Shown here: piece by piece, positions 31,871 to 40,655 of the stretch
How the letters are laid out: each line of letters begins with the position of its first letter
How positions within the stretch are numbered: position 1 is the stretch's first letter
Assembly: GCF_001663775.1 (NCBI RefSeq)
Contig: NZ_KV467168.1
Span: forward strand, 1,958,870 to 2,022,869
Source of the DNA: Arthrobacter sp. B6
Lineage (GTDB): Bacteria; Actinomycetota; Actinomycetes; Actinomycetales; Micrococcaceae
Direction of reading: 5' to 3'
DNA length: 64,000 nucleotides
The notes under the pieces: generated by a model
What the model was told of the DNA's origin: nothing
The model's database searches: none
Seen by the model: the letters and a program-made list of their open reading frames with translations, nothing else
Translations under genes and position numbers: made by a program

Positions 31871-33928
31871 GTGACTCAGCTCATCACCACCGAACTGGTC
31901 GAGCTCGACCAGAACCTGGGCAGCTCGCCCGAGGACGTGATCAGGCACCTGGCAAGCAAAGTTGCTGCCAGCGGACGCGCTACAGAAGTTGAGGGCCTCT
32001 TTGCCGATGCCTTCGCCCGCGAACAGAAAACCGCCACCGGCATCCCGGGCGGCATCGCCATCCCGCACTGCCGGTCTGAGGCGGTCACCGTTCCCACCCT
32101 TGCCATGGCCCGCCTCAACCCCAAGGTGGACTTCGGCGCCAAGGACGGCCCCGCCGACCTGATTTTCTTCATCGCTGCACCCGGCGGCGCCGACCAGGAA
32201 CACCTCAAGCTGCTGTCCAAGCTGGCCCGGTCCCTGATCAAAAAGGACTTCACCGCAGCCCTGCGGAACGCCTCCTCCCGCGAGGAAATCGTGGAACTCG
32301 TGGATGGCGCGCTGGCGGACAAGCCGGCAGCCCACGCGGCTGCCGTGCCCGCTGAGGCGGCTCCGGCTGCCGGCGCTTCCGCTGTTGCGGGGGCCGGCGC
32401 TGCCGGCGCAGGGGCTGCCGGCGGCGGTTCCAAACAAAAGCGGCTCGTGGCCGTGACCGCGTGCCCCACGGGCATCGCCCACACCTATATGGCCGCCGAC
32501 TCGCTGGTTGCCGCCGCCCAGGAAATGGGGGTGGACCTGCAGGTTGAAACGCAGGGCTCCTCCGGCGCAAAGCCGCTGGACCCCGCGGTCATCGCCGCCG
32601 CCGACGCCGTGATCTTCGCGGTGGACGTGGACGTCCGCGGCAAGGAGCGCTTCGCCGGCAAGCCCGTCATCAACGCGCCGGTCAAGCGCGGCATCGACGA
32701 GCCCGACAAGATGGTCCAGGAAGCACTCGCCGCGGCTGACAACCCGAACGCACGCCGGGTTCCGCATTTCGGTGCCGAGGAACAGGCTGAGAACGCGGAG
32801 ATGGAAAAGGGCGAGCACATCGGCCAGAAGCTGAAGCGCGCGCTGCTCACCGGTGTCAGCTACATGATTCCGTTTGTGGCAGGTGGCGGCCTGCTGATCG
32901 CCCTGGGCTTCCTGCTGGGTGGCTACGACATTACCGAAGTCGCTGACACGGTGGTGCTGGAGAACAACTTCGGCAACCTTCCCGAAGGCGGCCTCGCGAT
33001 CTACCTCGGCGCGGTGATGTTCAAGATCGGTGCCCTGTCCATGGGCTTCCTGGTTCCGGCGCTGGCCGGCTACATTGCCTACGCCATCGCTGACCGGCCT
33101 GGCATCGCGCCGGGCTTTGTCGCCGGCGCCGTCGCAGGGTTCATGGGTGCCGGCTTCCTCGGCGGCATCGTGGGCGGCCTGCTGGCCGGCTACATGGCGC
33201 ACTTGATCGGGACCTGGCAGGTACCGCGCTGGTTGCGCGGCCTGATGCCCGTAGTGATCATCCCGTTGCTCGCTTCGATCTTTGCCTCCGGCCTGATGTT
33301 CCTTGTCCTGGGCGGTCCCATCGCGGGACTCACCACCGCACTGAACTCCTGGCTCTCGGGTATGACCGGTGCCTCCGCAGTGGTCCTGGGCATCATCCTG
33401 GGCCTCATGATGTGCTTCGACCTCGGCGGCCCGGTCAACAAGGTTGCGTACGCGTTCGCCGTTGCCGGACTGAGCGCCGGCAGCGCCACCAACCAGGCCC
33501 CGTGGCAGATCATGGCAACCGTGATGGCCGCCGGAATGGTGCCGCCACTGGCCATGGCCCTGGCCACCGTCGTGGACAAGAAGCTCTTTAGCCTGGCTGA
33601 GCGAGAGAACGGCAAGGCAGCCTGGCTGTTGGGCGCATCCTTCATTTCCGAAGGCGCCATCCCGTTCGCAGCGGCCGACCCGCTGCGCGTCATCCCCGCC
33701 AGCATGGTGGGCGGCGCCCTCACGGGCGCCCTGTGCATGGCCACCGGCGTCACCTCGCAGGCACCCCACGGCGGTATCTTCGTGTTCTTCGCCATCGGCA
33801 ACCTGCTGATGTTCGTCGTCGCCATCCTGGCTGGAACCGTGGTCAGCGCGCTGGCCGTCATTGCCCTCAAGCGCTGGGCCGCCGCCAAGCCCGCTGCTAC
33901 CGTGGAGTCCGTTCCCGCAACCGTCTGA
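31871..33928 (+). CDS. fruA: Fructose PTS permease, EIIABC fused
   Basis: A 685-residue fused permease. EIIA (residues ~1-150) has its phospho-His at H66 in GIAIPHCRSE. An Ala/Gly-rich linker (residues ~155-187) leads to EIIB with Cys198 in LVAVTACPTGIAHTYMAA, and EIIC (residues ~310-670) has about eight to ten helices (SYMIPFVAGGGLLIALGFLL, YAIADRPGIAPGFVAGAVAG). It brings in fructose as fructose-1-phosphate. The GTG start at 31871 follows AAAGGA. The EIIA-EIIB-EIIC order and joint operon with fruK and ptsH fit the standard fructose system. Confidence 0.93.
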   Translation: MTQLITTELVELDQNLGSSPEDVIRHLASKVAASGRATEVEGLFADAFAREQKTATGIPGGIAIPHCRSEAVTVPTLAMARLNPKVDFGAKDGPADLIFFIAAPGGADQEHLKLLSKLARSLIKKDFTAALRNASSREEIVELVDGALADKPAAHAAAVPAEAAPAAGASAVAGAGAAGAGAAGGGSKQKRLVAVTACPTGIAHTYMAADSLVAAAQEMGVDLQVETQGSSGAKPLDPAVIAAADAVIFAVDVDVRGKERFAGKPVINAPVKRGIDEPDKMVQEALAAADNPNARRVPHFGAEEQAENAEMEKGEHIGQKLKRALLTGVSYMIPFVAGGGLLIALGFLLGGYDITEVADTVVLENNFGNLPEGGLAIYLGAVMFKIGALSMGFLVPALAGYIAYAIADRPGIAPGFVAGAVAGFMGAGFLGGIVGGLLAGYMAHLIGTWQVPRWLRGLMPVVIIPLLASIFASGLMFLVLGGPIAGLTTALNSWLSGMTGASAVVLGIILGLMMCFDLGGPVNKVAYAFAVAGLSAGSATNQAPWQIMATVMAAGMVPPLAMALATVVDKKLFSLAERENGKAAWLLGASFISEGAIPFAAADPLRVIPASMVGGALTGALCMATGVTSQAPHGGIFVFFAIGNLLMFVVAILAGTVVSALAVIALKRWAAAKPAATVESVPATV

Positions 33929-33997
33929 CCCGGCCCCACTCACTACCAATCAACGGCGCCGAACCCAACAGGGCGCCGAAAGACAAAAGGAGCAAAA

Positions 33998-34276
33998 ATG
34001 CCAGAACGCACTGCAACCGTCGCCAGCCGCGTAGGCCTGCACGCCCGGCCCGCCGCCATCTTCGCGGAGGCCGCCGGCGAGTACGACCTCGACATCACCA
34101 TCGCGCGGGAAGGTGAGCCTGCCGACGAAGCAATGGACGCAGCCAGCATCCTGTCCCTGATGAGCCTGGGTGCCTCCCACGGCGATGTTGTGGTGCTTCG
34201 TGCCGAGGGCACAGGCGCGGACGACGCCCTGGCAAACCTCGTGAAGATCCTGGAAACGGATCACGACGCCGAGTAG
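33998..34276 (+). CDS. ptsH: PTS phosphocarrier protein HPr
   Basis: A 92-residue HPr. The active His15 lies in SRVGLHARPA, and the serine corresponding to regulatory Ser46 is S50 in DAASILSLMSLG. It passes phosphate from enzyme I to EIIA. The start is ATG 33998 with AAAGGAG. It is the last gene of the fru operon; enzyme I is not in this window. A strong terminator follows. Confidence 0.93.
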   Translation: MPERTATVASRVGLHARPAAIFAEAAGEYDLDITIAREGEPADEAMDAASILSLMSLGASHGDVVVLRAEGTGADDALANLVKILETDHDAE

Positions 34277-34288
34277 CGGCCGCCTGGT

Positions 34289-34353
34289 GCCAGCGGCCGC
34301 CGTCGTTCCTGTCCCTCTGTGGGAACGGGAGCGACGGCGGCCGCTGGCTTTTT
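34289..34353 (+). terminator. Strong terminator after ptsH
   Basis: A long stem: GCCAGCGGCCGCCGTCG at 34289-34305 pairs perfectly with 34332-34348, with more pairing inside (TTCCTGTCCC/GGGAACGGGAG), and TTTTT follows. It closes the fru operon. Confidence 0.85.
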
Positions 34354-34366
34354 AAGCTTCCCCGCC

Positions 34367-34428
34367 CAACTAGGTAGCAGTAAGTGTCGTTATGGACGCT
34401 CATAACGACACCTGCTGCTACCTAGTTG
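34367..34428. repeat. 62-nt palindrome, CAACTAGGTAGCAG type
   Basis: It begins CAACTAGGTAGCAG and ends CTGCTACCTAGTTG; the inner arms AGTGTCGTTATG / CATAACGACACC also pair, leaving a 6-nt loop. Only two positions mismatch, and both can pair as G-U. It sits between the convergent ptsH and SRPBCC genes, 14 nt beyond the ptsH terminator. No second copy was found in this window. Confidence 0.9.
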
Positions 34429-34434
34429 GGGTGG

Positions 34435-34851
34435 TTAGCCGCGTTCGGTGATCTTCTTGACGTCCGCCACGAGCCTGTCCCACATACCCTTGGAGTGCTC
34501 AGCGGCTTCTTCGCTGGTGTTCTTGTCCTGCGAGAGCGTCAGCTGCGTCCGCCCGTCCCGGTCCTCCAGAGTCCACGTCAGCGTGTGATAGTTCTCAGGC
34601 ACGTCGTCCTCGCCGCCAAGTGGGCTGAAATGTGTGTGGACCAGTTTCTGCCCGGGTTCCACTTCGAGGATGTAGCCCTTGTCTTCGTAGGGCTTGCCCT
34701 CCCACTCTCCACGCCAGAGGATGGGGCCACCGACGGTCCAGTCCGTGACCAGGTCGGCGCCGAACATAAATTCCTTCACGGCGGCCGGATCGGTGATGAC
34801 ATCCCAGACGCGGCTGGCGGGCGCATCGATGGTAATCGTGGAGGTTGCCAC
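34435..34851 (-). CDS. SRPBCC (AHSA1-like) ligand-binding fold protein
   Basis: A 138-residue START-like protein: STITIDAPASRVWDVITDPA at the start is the classic AHSA1/SRPBCC opening, followed by FGADLVTDWTVGGPILWRGE and a final helix (AAEHSKGMWDRLVADVKKIT). These proteins bind hydrophobic ligands or act with regulators; no function is fixed. The GTG start at 34851 is chosen because it begins the domain; a frame to 34905 lacks support. It follows a methyltransferase gene on the same strand with a 14-nt gap. Confidence 0.85.
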   Translation of the reverse strand: MATSTITIDAPASRVWDVITDPAAVKEFMFGADLVTDWTVGGPILWRGEWEGKPYEDKGYILEVEPGQKLVHTHFSPLGGEDDVPENYHTLTWTLEDRDGRTQLTLSQDKNTSEEAAEHSKGMWDRLVADVKKITERG

Positions 34852-34865
34852 ATGGCCGCCGGACA

Positions 34866-35711
34866 CTACTTGGCCTTCTTTGCCGTGAGCAGCAGGTACT
34901 CCCATTCCATTTGCCAGGCGGCGTCACCATGGGCGTCACCAAAGGAATCAGCCAGTTCCGTGAGGGCCTTGTCCAAGGCGTTGACCTTGTCCTCGTCCTC
35001 GGCGAGGAATTTGTAGACCGAGATGGTGGGACCGTAGTGGGACTTGAAGTACCGCAGGAAGTCCTCCGGCTGGTGGAAGCTGTGGATGGCTACCGTGCGC
35101 TTTTGTGCCTGGATGTCAGTGATCCTGTCGCCAAAGAGTTCGCGGATATGGTCTTCATTGCCCCACAGCGGCGGCGGCTGCGCCCCAGGCGGGGGCGGTG
35201 GGGCGAACGGCTTCATGGTGGCGAACATCTTTCCGATGAACCCTTCGGGTGTCCAGTGCAGCATGCCGATGGTGCCGCCAGGCTTACATACCCGGAGGAT
35301 TTCATCTGCGCCGGCCTGGTGGTGGGGCGCAAACATCACGCCCAGGCATGACATCACCACATCAAATTCATCGTCCCCGAAGGGCAGCGCCTCCACGTCC
35401 GCTTCCACCCATTCCAGCTCTGCGCCGCGGTCGGCTGCCTGGTGGCGGCCGGCGTCGAACAGTTCGGGAGTGAGGTCGCTGGCAATCACCTTGGCGCCCA
35501 TCATGGCCGCAGGGATGGCTGCGTTTCCGGCGCCGGCGGCGACGTCCAGGACCCGCTGCTTGGCTTTGACTCCGCACGCCTCAACCAGGATGGCTCCAAG
35601 GTCCAGCACCAGTTCGCTGGCAAGCGCGGGATAGTCTCCGGACGCCCACATGGCCCGGTGCTTTTGCTTCAGTAACTGGTCGGCCTCTTTGACGTCCGTC
35701 GTGTCATTCAT
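34866..35711 (-). CDS. Class I SAM-dependent methyltransferase
   Basis: A 281-residue methyltransferase of the UbiE/Coq5-like class. The SAM site is VLDVAAGAGNAAIPAAMMGA; then comes ASDLTPELFDAGRHQAADRG and FDVVMSCLGVMFAPHHQAGA. The C-terminal half includes a proline-rich loop (FAPPPPPGAQPPP). The start is ATG 35711 with a strong AGGAGAGGGG. It heads a two-gene run with the SRPBCC protein. The substrate is not known. Confidence 0.87.
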   Translation of the reverse strand: MNDTTDVKEADQLLKQKHRAMWASGDYPALASELVLDLGAILVEACGVKAKQRVLDVAAGAGNAAIPAAMMGAKVIASDLTPELFDAGRHQAADRGAELEWVEADVEALPFGDDEFDVVMSCLGVMFAPHHQAGADEILRVCKPGGTIGMLHWTPEGFIGKMFATMKPFAPPPPPGAQPPPLWGNEDHIRELFGDRITDIQAQKRTVAIHSFHQPEDFLRYFKSHYGPTISVYKFLAEDEDKVNALDKALTELADSFGDAHGDAAWQMEWEYLLLTAKKAK

Positions 35712-35998
35712 GTCGGCGCCCCTCTCCTGTGACAGGTTTTGAGTCACAGCACGCTGTGGGAACAGTGGAGGCTGCGATGCGACCCATTGTGGACGCAGCG
35801 GGCCGGGCTGTAAAGCGTCCGAATCCGCCAGCGGGAACCCAAAGCAAGCAAACTTAGTGTTTCCTTGTTTTTCCACAGGCCCGGACATAGCGTGGAAGCC
35901 TGACCTGCATGGACAGGGGAATCGGCGTCCCGGCATCGACCGGCTCCCTCAGCGGGATGGCCGGTCGACGCTCCCGCCACCGCATGAAGGAGGATGAG

Positions 35999-36265
35999 AT
36001 GCCAGCGAAGAAGAACCCGAGTTTGAAGGATCCCGAACTGTACGAGGAACTGCGGGAGGACGGTGCGTCCAAGCAGAAGGCTGCCCGTATTTCCAACGCG
36101 GCAGCCCAAAAGGGCCGCTCCGCCGTGGGCCGCAAAGGCGGTAAGTCAGGCGACTACGAGGACTGGACTGTCCCGCAGCTCAAAGCGAAGGCCAAAGAAA
36201 TAGGCCTCACGGGGTACTCAAGCAAGAAGAAGAGCGAGCTCATCTCCGCCCTCCGGAACTCCTAG
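35999..36265 (+). CDS. Small SAP/Rho-N-like nucleic-acid-binding protein
   Basis: An 88-residue, lysine-rich protein. The C-terminus ([20 protein letters not shown], then [14 protein letters not shown]) is a SAP or Rho-N-like helix-extended-helix motif that binds nucleic acids. The N-terminal part ([20 protein letters not shown]) is a family conserved in actinobacteria. The start is ATG 35999 after GAAGGAGG. It is convergent with the Ku gene, near other DNA-end-repair genes, which may not be accidental. Confidence 0.75.
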   Translation: MPAKKNPSLKDPELYEELREDGASKQKAARISNAAAQKGRSAVGRKGGKSGDYEDWTVPQLKAKAKEIGLTGYSSKKKSELISALRNS

Positions 36266-36325
36266 GCGGCCGCCATCTCCGCACCAGCCTTCCGACGGCC
36301 CGCAGCGTCAGGCGCTCCTGCAGAA

Positions 36326-37450
36326 TCAGGCACCCTTGCGCGCCCGAGCGGTGGAGGCCTTCGCCGCAGGCTTGGCAGCAGTCGTCTTGGTGGTGGACTT
36401 GGTCGCGGTGGATTTAGCGGCGGTGGATTTCGTTCCGGCCGTCTTTGCCGCAGTGGACTTGGCCGTGCCCGATTTAGCCGCGCCCGATTTAGCGGTACCG
36501 GACTTAGCGGTGTCCGCTTTGGCGGCGCTGGACTTCGCCGCGGTGGACTTCCCGGTCGTGGACTTTGCGGCAGCTCCCTTGGTTCCTGTGTCCGCCTCCT
36601 CCCCGGACTCTTCGTCCTCGCCTTCCCCGGCGTCGGCGTCCGCGGCGGGTGCCGCAGAGCCGCCCCCGCGCTTCCGGTCCAGGCTGCGCTTGAGGGCCTC
36701 CATCAGGTCAATGACTTCACCCTTGCCGCCTTCGCCGGCTTCCACACCGAAGGTCTCGTCGGTATCCAGGGAGTCTCCCTTTTCCAGCTTGGCGTCGATG
36801 AGCGTGCGGAGCTGGACCTGGTAGTCGTCGGTGAAGTGGTCCGGATCAAAGTCGGCGGCCATGGACTCCACGAGGGCCGCGGACATTTCCCGTTCCTGCG
36901 CGGAGATGCGGACAGGTTCATCCAGTGCCGGGAAGTTGGCCTCACGGACCTCGTCAGGCCACAGGAGGGACTGCAGCACCAGCACGTCATCCTTGATGCG
37001 CAATGCCCCCAGCCGGGTCTTCTCGCGCAGGGCAAACTGGACAATGGCCACACGGTCCGTGTCCTCGAGCGCCCGGCGCAACAGGACGTACGCCTTGGGC
37101 GACTTCGAGTCCGGTTCCAGATAGTAGCTCTTTTCGAACATCATGGGTTCCAGCTGCTCCGACGGGACAAACTGGACCACCTCGATCTCGTGGCTGTTCT
37201 CCGCCGGAATGGCCTTGAGTTCCTCCTTGGACAGGACAACTGTCCGGCCGCCGTCCTCAAAAGCCTTCTCAATGTCCGAGTAGTCGATGATCTTGCTGCA
37301 CACCTCGCAGCGCCGCTGGTACCTGATCCGTCCGCCGTCGGCGTTGTGGACCTGGTGGAGGCTGATGTCGTGGTCCTCGGTGGCGCTGTAGACCTTCACG
37401 GGCACGTTGACCAGGCCAAACGCGATGGCACCTTTCCAGATGGCTCTCAT
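36326..37450 (-). CDS. ku: Ku protein (NHEJ) with lysine-rich tail
   Basis: A 374-residue bacterial Ku. The core (residues ~1-260) has the typical MRAIWKGAIAFGLVNVPVKV start, EDHDISLHQVHNADGGRIRY and YYLEPDSKSPKAYVLLRRAL. The homodimer encircles DNA ends and recruits LigD. After ~285 the protein carries a histone H1-like tail of repeated TAKS/AAKS/GTKS units, which extends DNA contact in several actinobacterial Kus. The start is ATG 37450. It is divergent from ligD with only about 40 nt between starts, an obvious shared control region. Confidence 0.95.
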   Translation of the reverse strand: MRAIWKGAIAFGLVNVPVKVYSATEDHDISLHQVHNADGGRIRYQRRCEVCSKIIDYSDIEKAFEDGGRTVVLSKEELKAIPAENSHEIEVVQFVPSEQLEPMMFEKSYYLEPDSKSPKAYVLLRRALEDTDRVAIVQFALREKTRLGALRIKDDVLVLQSLLWPDEVREANFPALDEPVRISAQEREMSAALVESMAADFDPDHFTDDYQVQLRTLIDAKLEKGDSLDTDETFGVEAGEGGKGEVIDLMEALKRSLDRKRGGGSAAPAADADAGEGEDEESGEEADTGTKGAAAKSTTGKSTAAKSSAAKADTAKSGTAKSGAAKSGTAKSTAAKTAGTKSTAAKSTATKSTTKTTAAKPAAKASTARARKGA

Positions 37451-37490
37451 CCCTCAAGTGAACATCACAGCGGGCCGGAGGTGAAGACCT

Positions 37491-39989
37491 TTGGCCGGCG
37501 CTAAGGAGCGTGTCCGCGTGGCGGGGCGGGAACTGACCCTGACCAACCTGGACAAAATCATCTATCCGGAGACCGGCACCACCAAGGCCGATGTCCTGGC
37601 TTACTACGCTGCCGTGGCACACGTCCTCATCCCGGCCGCGGCCAGCCGTCCGGCTACCCGCAAGCGGTGGGTCAATGGTGTGGGCACCGCCGAGAAACCC
37701 GGCGAGGTGTTTTTCCAAAAGAACCTGGAGGATTCTGCGCCGGGCTGGCTCCCCCGCGCGGCCATCACGCACAAGGACCGCACCATCTACTACCCGCTGG
37801 TCAACGATCCCGCCACGCTCACCTGGTTCGGCCAGATCAACTCCTTGGAAATCCACGTGCCCCAGTGGAAGGTTGACTCCCACGGCAACCAACTGAATCC
37901 GGACCGCCTGGTCCTGGACCTGGATCCAGGTGAAGGCGCCGGACTGGAGGAATGCGTGGAAGTGGCTTTACTGGCCCGGTCCATCCTGCAGGACGTTGGC
38001 CTGGACCCGGTCCCTGTGACCAGTGGCAGCAAAGGCATCCACCTCTATGCAGGCTTGGACGGAACCCAGACCTCGGACCAAATTTCGGACTTCGCCCACG
38101 AACTGGCCCGGGCTTTGGAAGCCGACCACCCGGATCTTGCCGTCAGCGATATGAAGAAAACTCTGCGCAAGGGCAAGGTATTGGTGGACTGGAGCCAGAA
38201 CAGTGCCGCCAAAACCACCATCGTGCCGTACTCCCTACGCGGCAGGCATACCCCCACCGTGGCTGCCCCGAGAACCTGGCGGGAAATCAGTTCCGCCAAT
38301 CTGCAGCACCTCGACTACAAAGAAGTGATGCGCAGGGTGAAGGCCGGCAAGGAGCCCTTCGCCGCCATCGCCGCGGGCACAGGGCGTCCGGGGAGACCGG
38401 GAGATACCCAGCACGACGGCGGCGCCCACCCGCGCCTGGAACGGTACCGTTCGATGCGCGATCCCAACGCGACGCCGGAACCTTTCACAGGCACCGAGGG
38501 AACCGGCAACACCTTCGTGATCCAGGAGCACCACGCCAGCAGGCTGCACTTCGATTTCCGGCTGGAGTACGACGGCGTGCTGGTGTCCTGGGCCCTGCCG
38601 AAGGGTGTCCCGGAGTCCGGCGACAAGAACCATTTGGCGGTCCAGACCGAAGACCATCCCCTGGACTACGCAACGTTCGAGGGCACTATTCCGAAGGGCC
38701 AGTACGGCGCGGGGGAAGTCACCATCTGGGACCACGGAACCTACGAGCTCGAAAAGTGGATCAACGGCCGGGAGGTCATCGCAACACTGACCGGCTCCGA
38801 GGGCGGGGGCCTGGGTGGAACCAGGAAGTTTGCGCTGATCCACACCGGCCGGGGGCAGGGCAAAGACAGCGAAGGGCAGTGGCTCATCCATCTGATGGAC
38901 AAGGACCACCACACATTCCATCCGCGAAAGGCTCCGGCCGGGGACGATGGGTCCAACGAGGAAACCGTGGAGACGGGAGCCGGGGATACCGGGGCCGGGC
39001 GCCGGGGAACCGAGGAGGCCACCGCAGCTGCCACTGAAGACCTCAGGCCCATGATGGCCACGGGCGGTACCGCTGCCGACCTTCAGGGCAGCGACTGGCG
39101 GTATGAGCTCAAATGGGACGGCGTCCGTGCCGTGATCGTCGCGGACGAAAAGAAGGTCCGCATCTTTAGCCGCAACGGCAATGACGTCACGGCAACCTAC
39201 CCCGAGCTGACCGACCGGGCCTGTTGGCCGGACCGGCCGTTCGTCGCCGACGGTGAGATCGTCGCCGTCGGGCCCTCCGGCAAACCCGACTTCGGGCTGC
39301 TCCAGGGACGCATGAAGCTCACCCGGCCCGCCGACGTCGCAAAAGCCCGTGCCGCCATTCCGGTCCGGCTGCTGCTTTTTGACCTGCTTTCCGACGGCGG
39401 GAAGGACCTCCGCCGCCTACCGTTCGACCAGCGGCGGCAGCGGCTCGAGGAATTCCATAGCCCCTCGGCGTGCCCCGTGGAGCTGTCCCCCGTCCTGGAC
39501 GACCGGATCGACCACATCCTGGAGAGCGCGCAGGAGCTGGGGCTTGAGGGCGTGATGGCCAAGCGGACGGACAGCCGGTATGTCAGCGGGCAGCGGACCA
39601 GGACCTGGATCAAGATCAAGCTGGAGCAGACCCAGGAAGTGGTGGTGGGCGGCTGGCGGCCAGGTAAAGGCGGGCGCCAGAGGTCGGTGGGGTCGCTCCT
39701 GGTAGGCATCCCCGACGGCAACAAGCTGCGGTACGTGGGCAGGGTAGGCAGCGGCTTCAGCCTGCACGAACTGGACGAACTCAGGCAAAAAGTGGACGGT
39801 CTGGCGCGGAAGACGTCACCGTTCGACGACGTGCCCCGCGAGGACGCGTCGGATGCCCGCTGGGTGACACCCCGGCTGGTGGGCGAGGTGACGTTCGGCG
39901 AATGGACGGGCAGCGGGAAGCTCAGGCATCCGGTCTGGCGGGGCTGGCGGCTGGACAAGGACGCCGACGAGGTGGTGGCCGAGGCGTAG
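37491..39989 (+). CDS. ligD: ATP-dependent DNA ligase D (LigD)
   Basis: An 832-residue LigD with domains in the order polymerase, 3'-phosphoesterase, ligase. Polymerase (~1-285): metal Asp pair D143/D145 in VLDLDPGEG and SGSKGIHLYAG. Phosphoesterase (~335-480): FVIQEHHASRLHFDFRLEYD (the metal His/Asp set). Ligase (~520-832): catalytic Lys541 in YELKWDGVRAV. It processes and seals double-strand breaks with Ku. The TTG start at 37491 has GGAGGTGA 8 nt upstream and gives the expected LTLTNLDKIIYPE beginning. It is a full-length, intact gene. Confidence 0.95.
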   Translation: MAGAKERVRVAGRELTLTNLDKIIYPETGTTKADVLAYYAAVAHVLIPAAASRPATRKRWVNGVGTAEKPGEVFFQKNLEDSAPGWLPRAAITHKDRTIYYPLVNDPATLTWFGQINSLEIHVPQWKVDSHGNQLNPDRLVLDLDPGEGAGLEECVEVALLARSILQDVGLDPVPVTSGSKGIHLYAGLDGTQTSDQISDFAHELARALEADHPDLAVSDMKKTLRKGKVLVDWSQNSAAKTTIVPYSLRGRHTPTVAAPRTWREISSANLQHLDYKEVMRRVKAGKEPFAAIAAGTGRPGRPGDTQHDGGAHPRLERYRSMRDPNATPEPFTGTEGTGNTFVIQEHHASRLHFDFRLEYDGVLVSWALPKGVPESGDKNHLAVQTEDHPLDYATFEGTIPKGQYGAGEVTIWDHGTYELEKWINGREVIATLTGSEGGGLGGTRKFALIHTGRGQGKDSEGQWLIHLMDKDHHTFHPRKAPAGDDGSNEETVETGAGDTGAGRRGTEEATAAATEDLRPMMATGGTAADLQGSDWRYELKWDGVRAVIVADEKKVRIFSRNGNDVTATYPELTDRACWPDRPFVADGEIVAVGPSGKPDFGLLQGRMKLTRPADVAKARAAIPVRLLLFDLLSDGGKDLRRLPFDQRRQRLEEFHSPSACPVELSPVLDDRIDHILESAQELGLEGVMAKRTDSRYVSGQRTRTWIKIKLEQTQEVVVGGWRPGKGGRQRSVGSLLVGIPDGNKLRYVGRVGSGFSLHELDELRQKVDGLARKTSPFDDVPREDASDARWVTPRLVGEVTFGEWTGSGKLRHPVWRGWRLDKDADEVVAEA

Positions 39990-40015
39990 CCCCTTGGCGA
40001 CGCGCACATTCCTCC

Positions 40016-40077
40016 AGGACACAAATAAGACCTGGCGACACCCGAAAATAGGTGTCGCCAGGTCTTCTGCGTGTCCT
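40016..40077. repeat. 62-nt palindrome, GACCTGGCGACACC type
   Basis: A two-step palindrome: outer arms AGGACAC / GTGTCCT, inner perfect 16-bp arms AAGACCTGGCGACACC at 40027-40042 and its complement at 40051-40066, and an 8-nt AT-rich loop. The total is 62 nt, close to the other palindromes in the window. It lies between convergent ligD and the hypothetical at 40111. It could act as a bidirectional terminator, although no U-run follows. Confidence 0.88.
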
Positions 40078-40110
40078 CAGGTTAGATGCGAGTCACTTGG
40101 AGCAGCGCTT

Positions 40111-40371
40111 CTAGGATGAGTGCGGCATCTGAGGGCGGCCGGTCCGGTGCACGGCCGTTACGGCTGCCTCCTGGCCCATCCGTCCGTGGGCTGAACCCCG
40201 TTCCTTGGGGTGCCGCCGCTTGCCGTTGCCATCCGGCCAGCGCTGCTCCCCTGCCATGGCAGTGGTCACGGCAATGGTGGCCGGCCCAGGCATGGCCGGA
40301 GTGTCCATGGCAGCCACGAGGTGGTCCGCGATCTCCGGTTGAATCCTTGACCCAGTTTGATTTTCAGCCAT
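40111..40371 (-). CDS. Hypothetical protein (86 aa)
   Basis: An 86-residue ORF from ATG 40371, with GGAAAGGAAG just upstream. The N-terminal half (MAENQTGSRIQPEIADHLVA, then AAMDTPAMPGPATIAVTTAM) reads like a protein; the second half is Arg/Gly/His-rich without a clear fold. No family is recognised. The ribosome site is the main support. Confidence 0.5.
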   Translation of the reverse strand: MAENQTGSRIQPEIADHLVAAMDTPAMPGPATIAVTTAMAGEQRWPDGNGKRRHPKERGSAHGRMGQEAAVTAVHRTGRPQMPHSS

Positions 40372-40442
40372 TTTTCTTCCTTTCCGCAATGAAATGAAGT
40401 GTTTACCAACGTAGGCTTGGCGGGCCCTTCCGAGCGCTGCAG

Positions 40443-40655
40443 TTACCAGCGGACCTTCTTCTCGGCCGGCCCCTGCTTGCCACTGGTATGCGTGGGCTTG
40501 TGGTTCTTGCCCACGCTCTGCAACCCGGAATCGCCGCCCCGGGACTTGCTGGCGAGCATGGCCCGCTGCGCTTCGGTGAGCCCGGCCCTGATGCCCTTGG
40601 CCTCCGGTTTTTCGGCAGGGGTTTCGGGCTCGCTGGGAGAGTTTTGTTCGGTCAT
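40443..40655 (-). CDS. Small charged protein (70 aa)
   Basis: A 70-residue hydrophilic protein, MTEQNSPSEPETPAEKPEAK, then an amphipathic helix (LTEAQRAMLASKSRG) and a Lys/Gly/His C-terminus. The start is ATG 40655 with AGAAAGG. Proteins of this size and composition are common in Arthrobacter-type genomes. No function is known. Confidence 0.6.
   Translation of the reverse strand: MTEQNSPSEPETPAEKPEAKGIRAGLTEAQRAMLASKSRGGDSGLQSVGKNHKPTHTSGKQGPAEKKVRW

Noticed and set aside
31757..33949. 730-codon open frame on the minus strand
   Set aside because: Antisense to fruA, whose EIIA/EIIB/EIIC motifs are unmistakable. It is His/Gly-rich low complexity without a ribosome site or domain, typical of a high-GC shadow frame.
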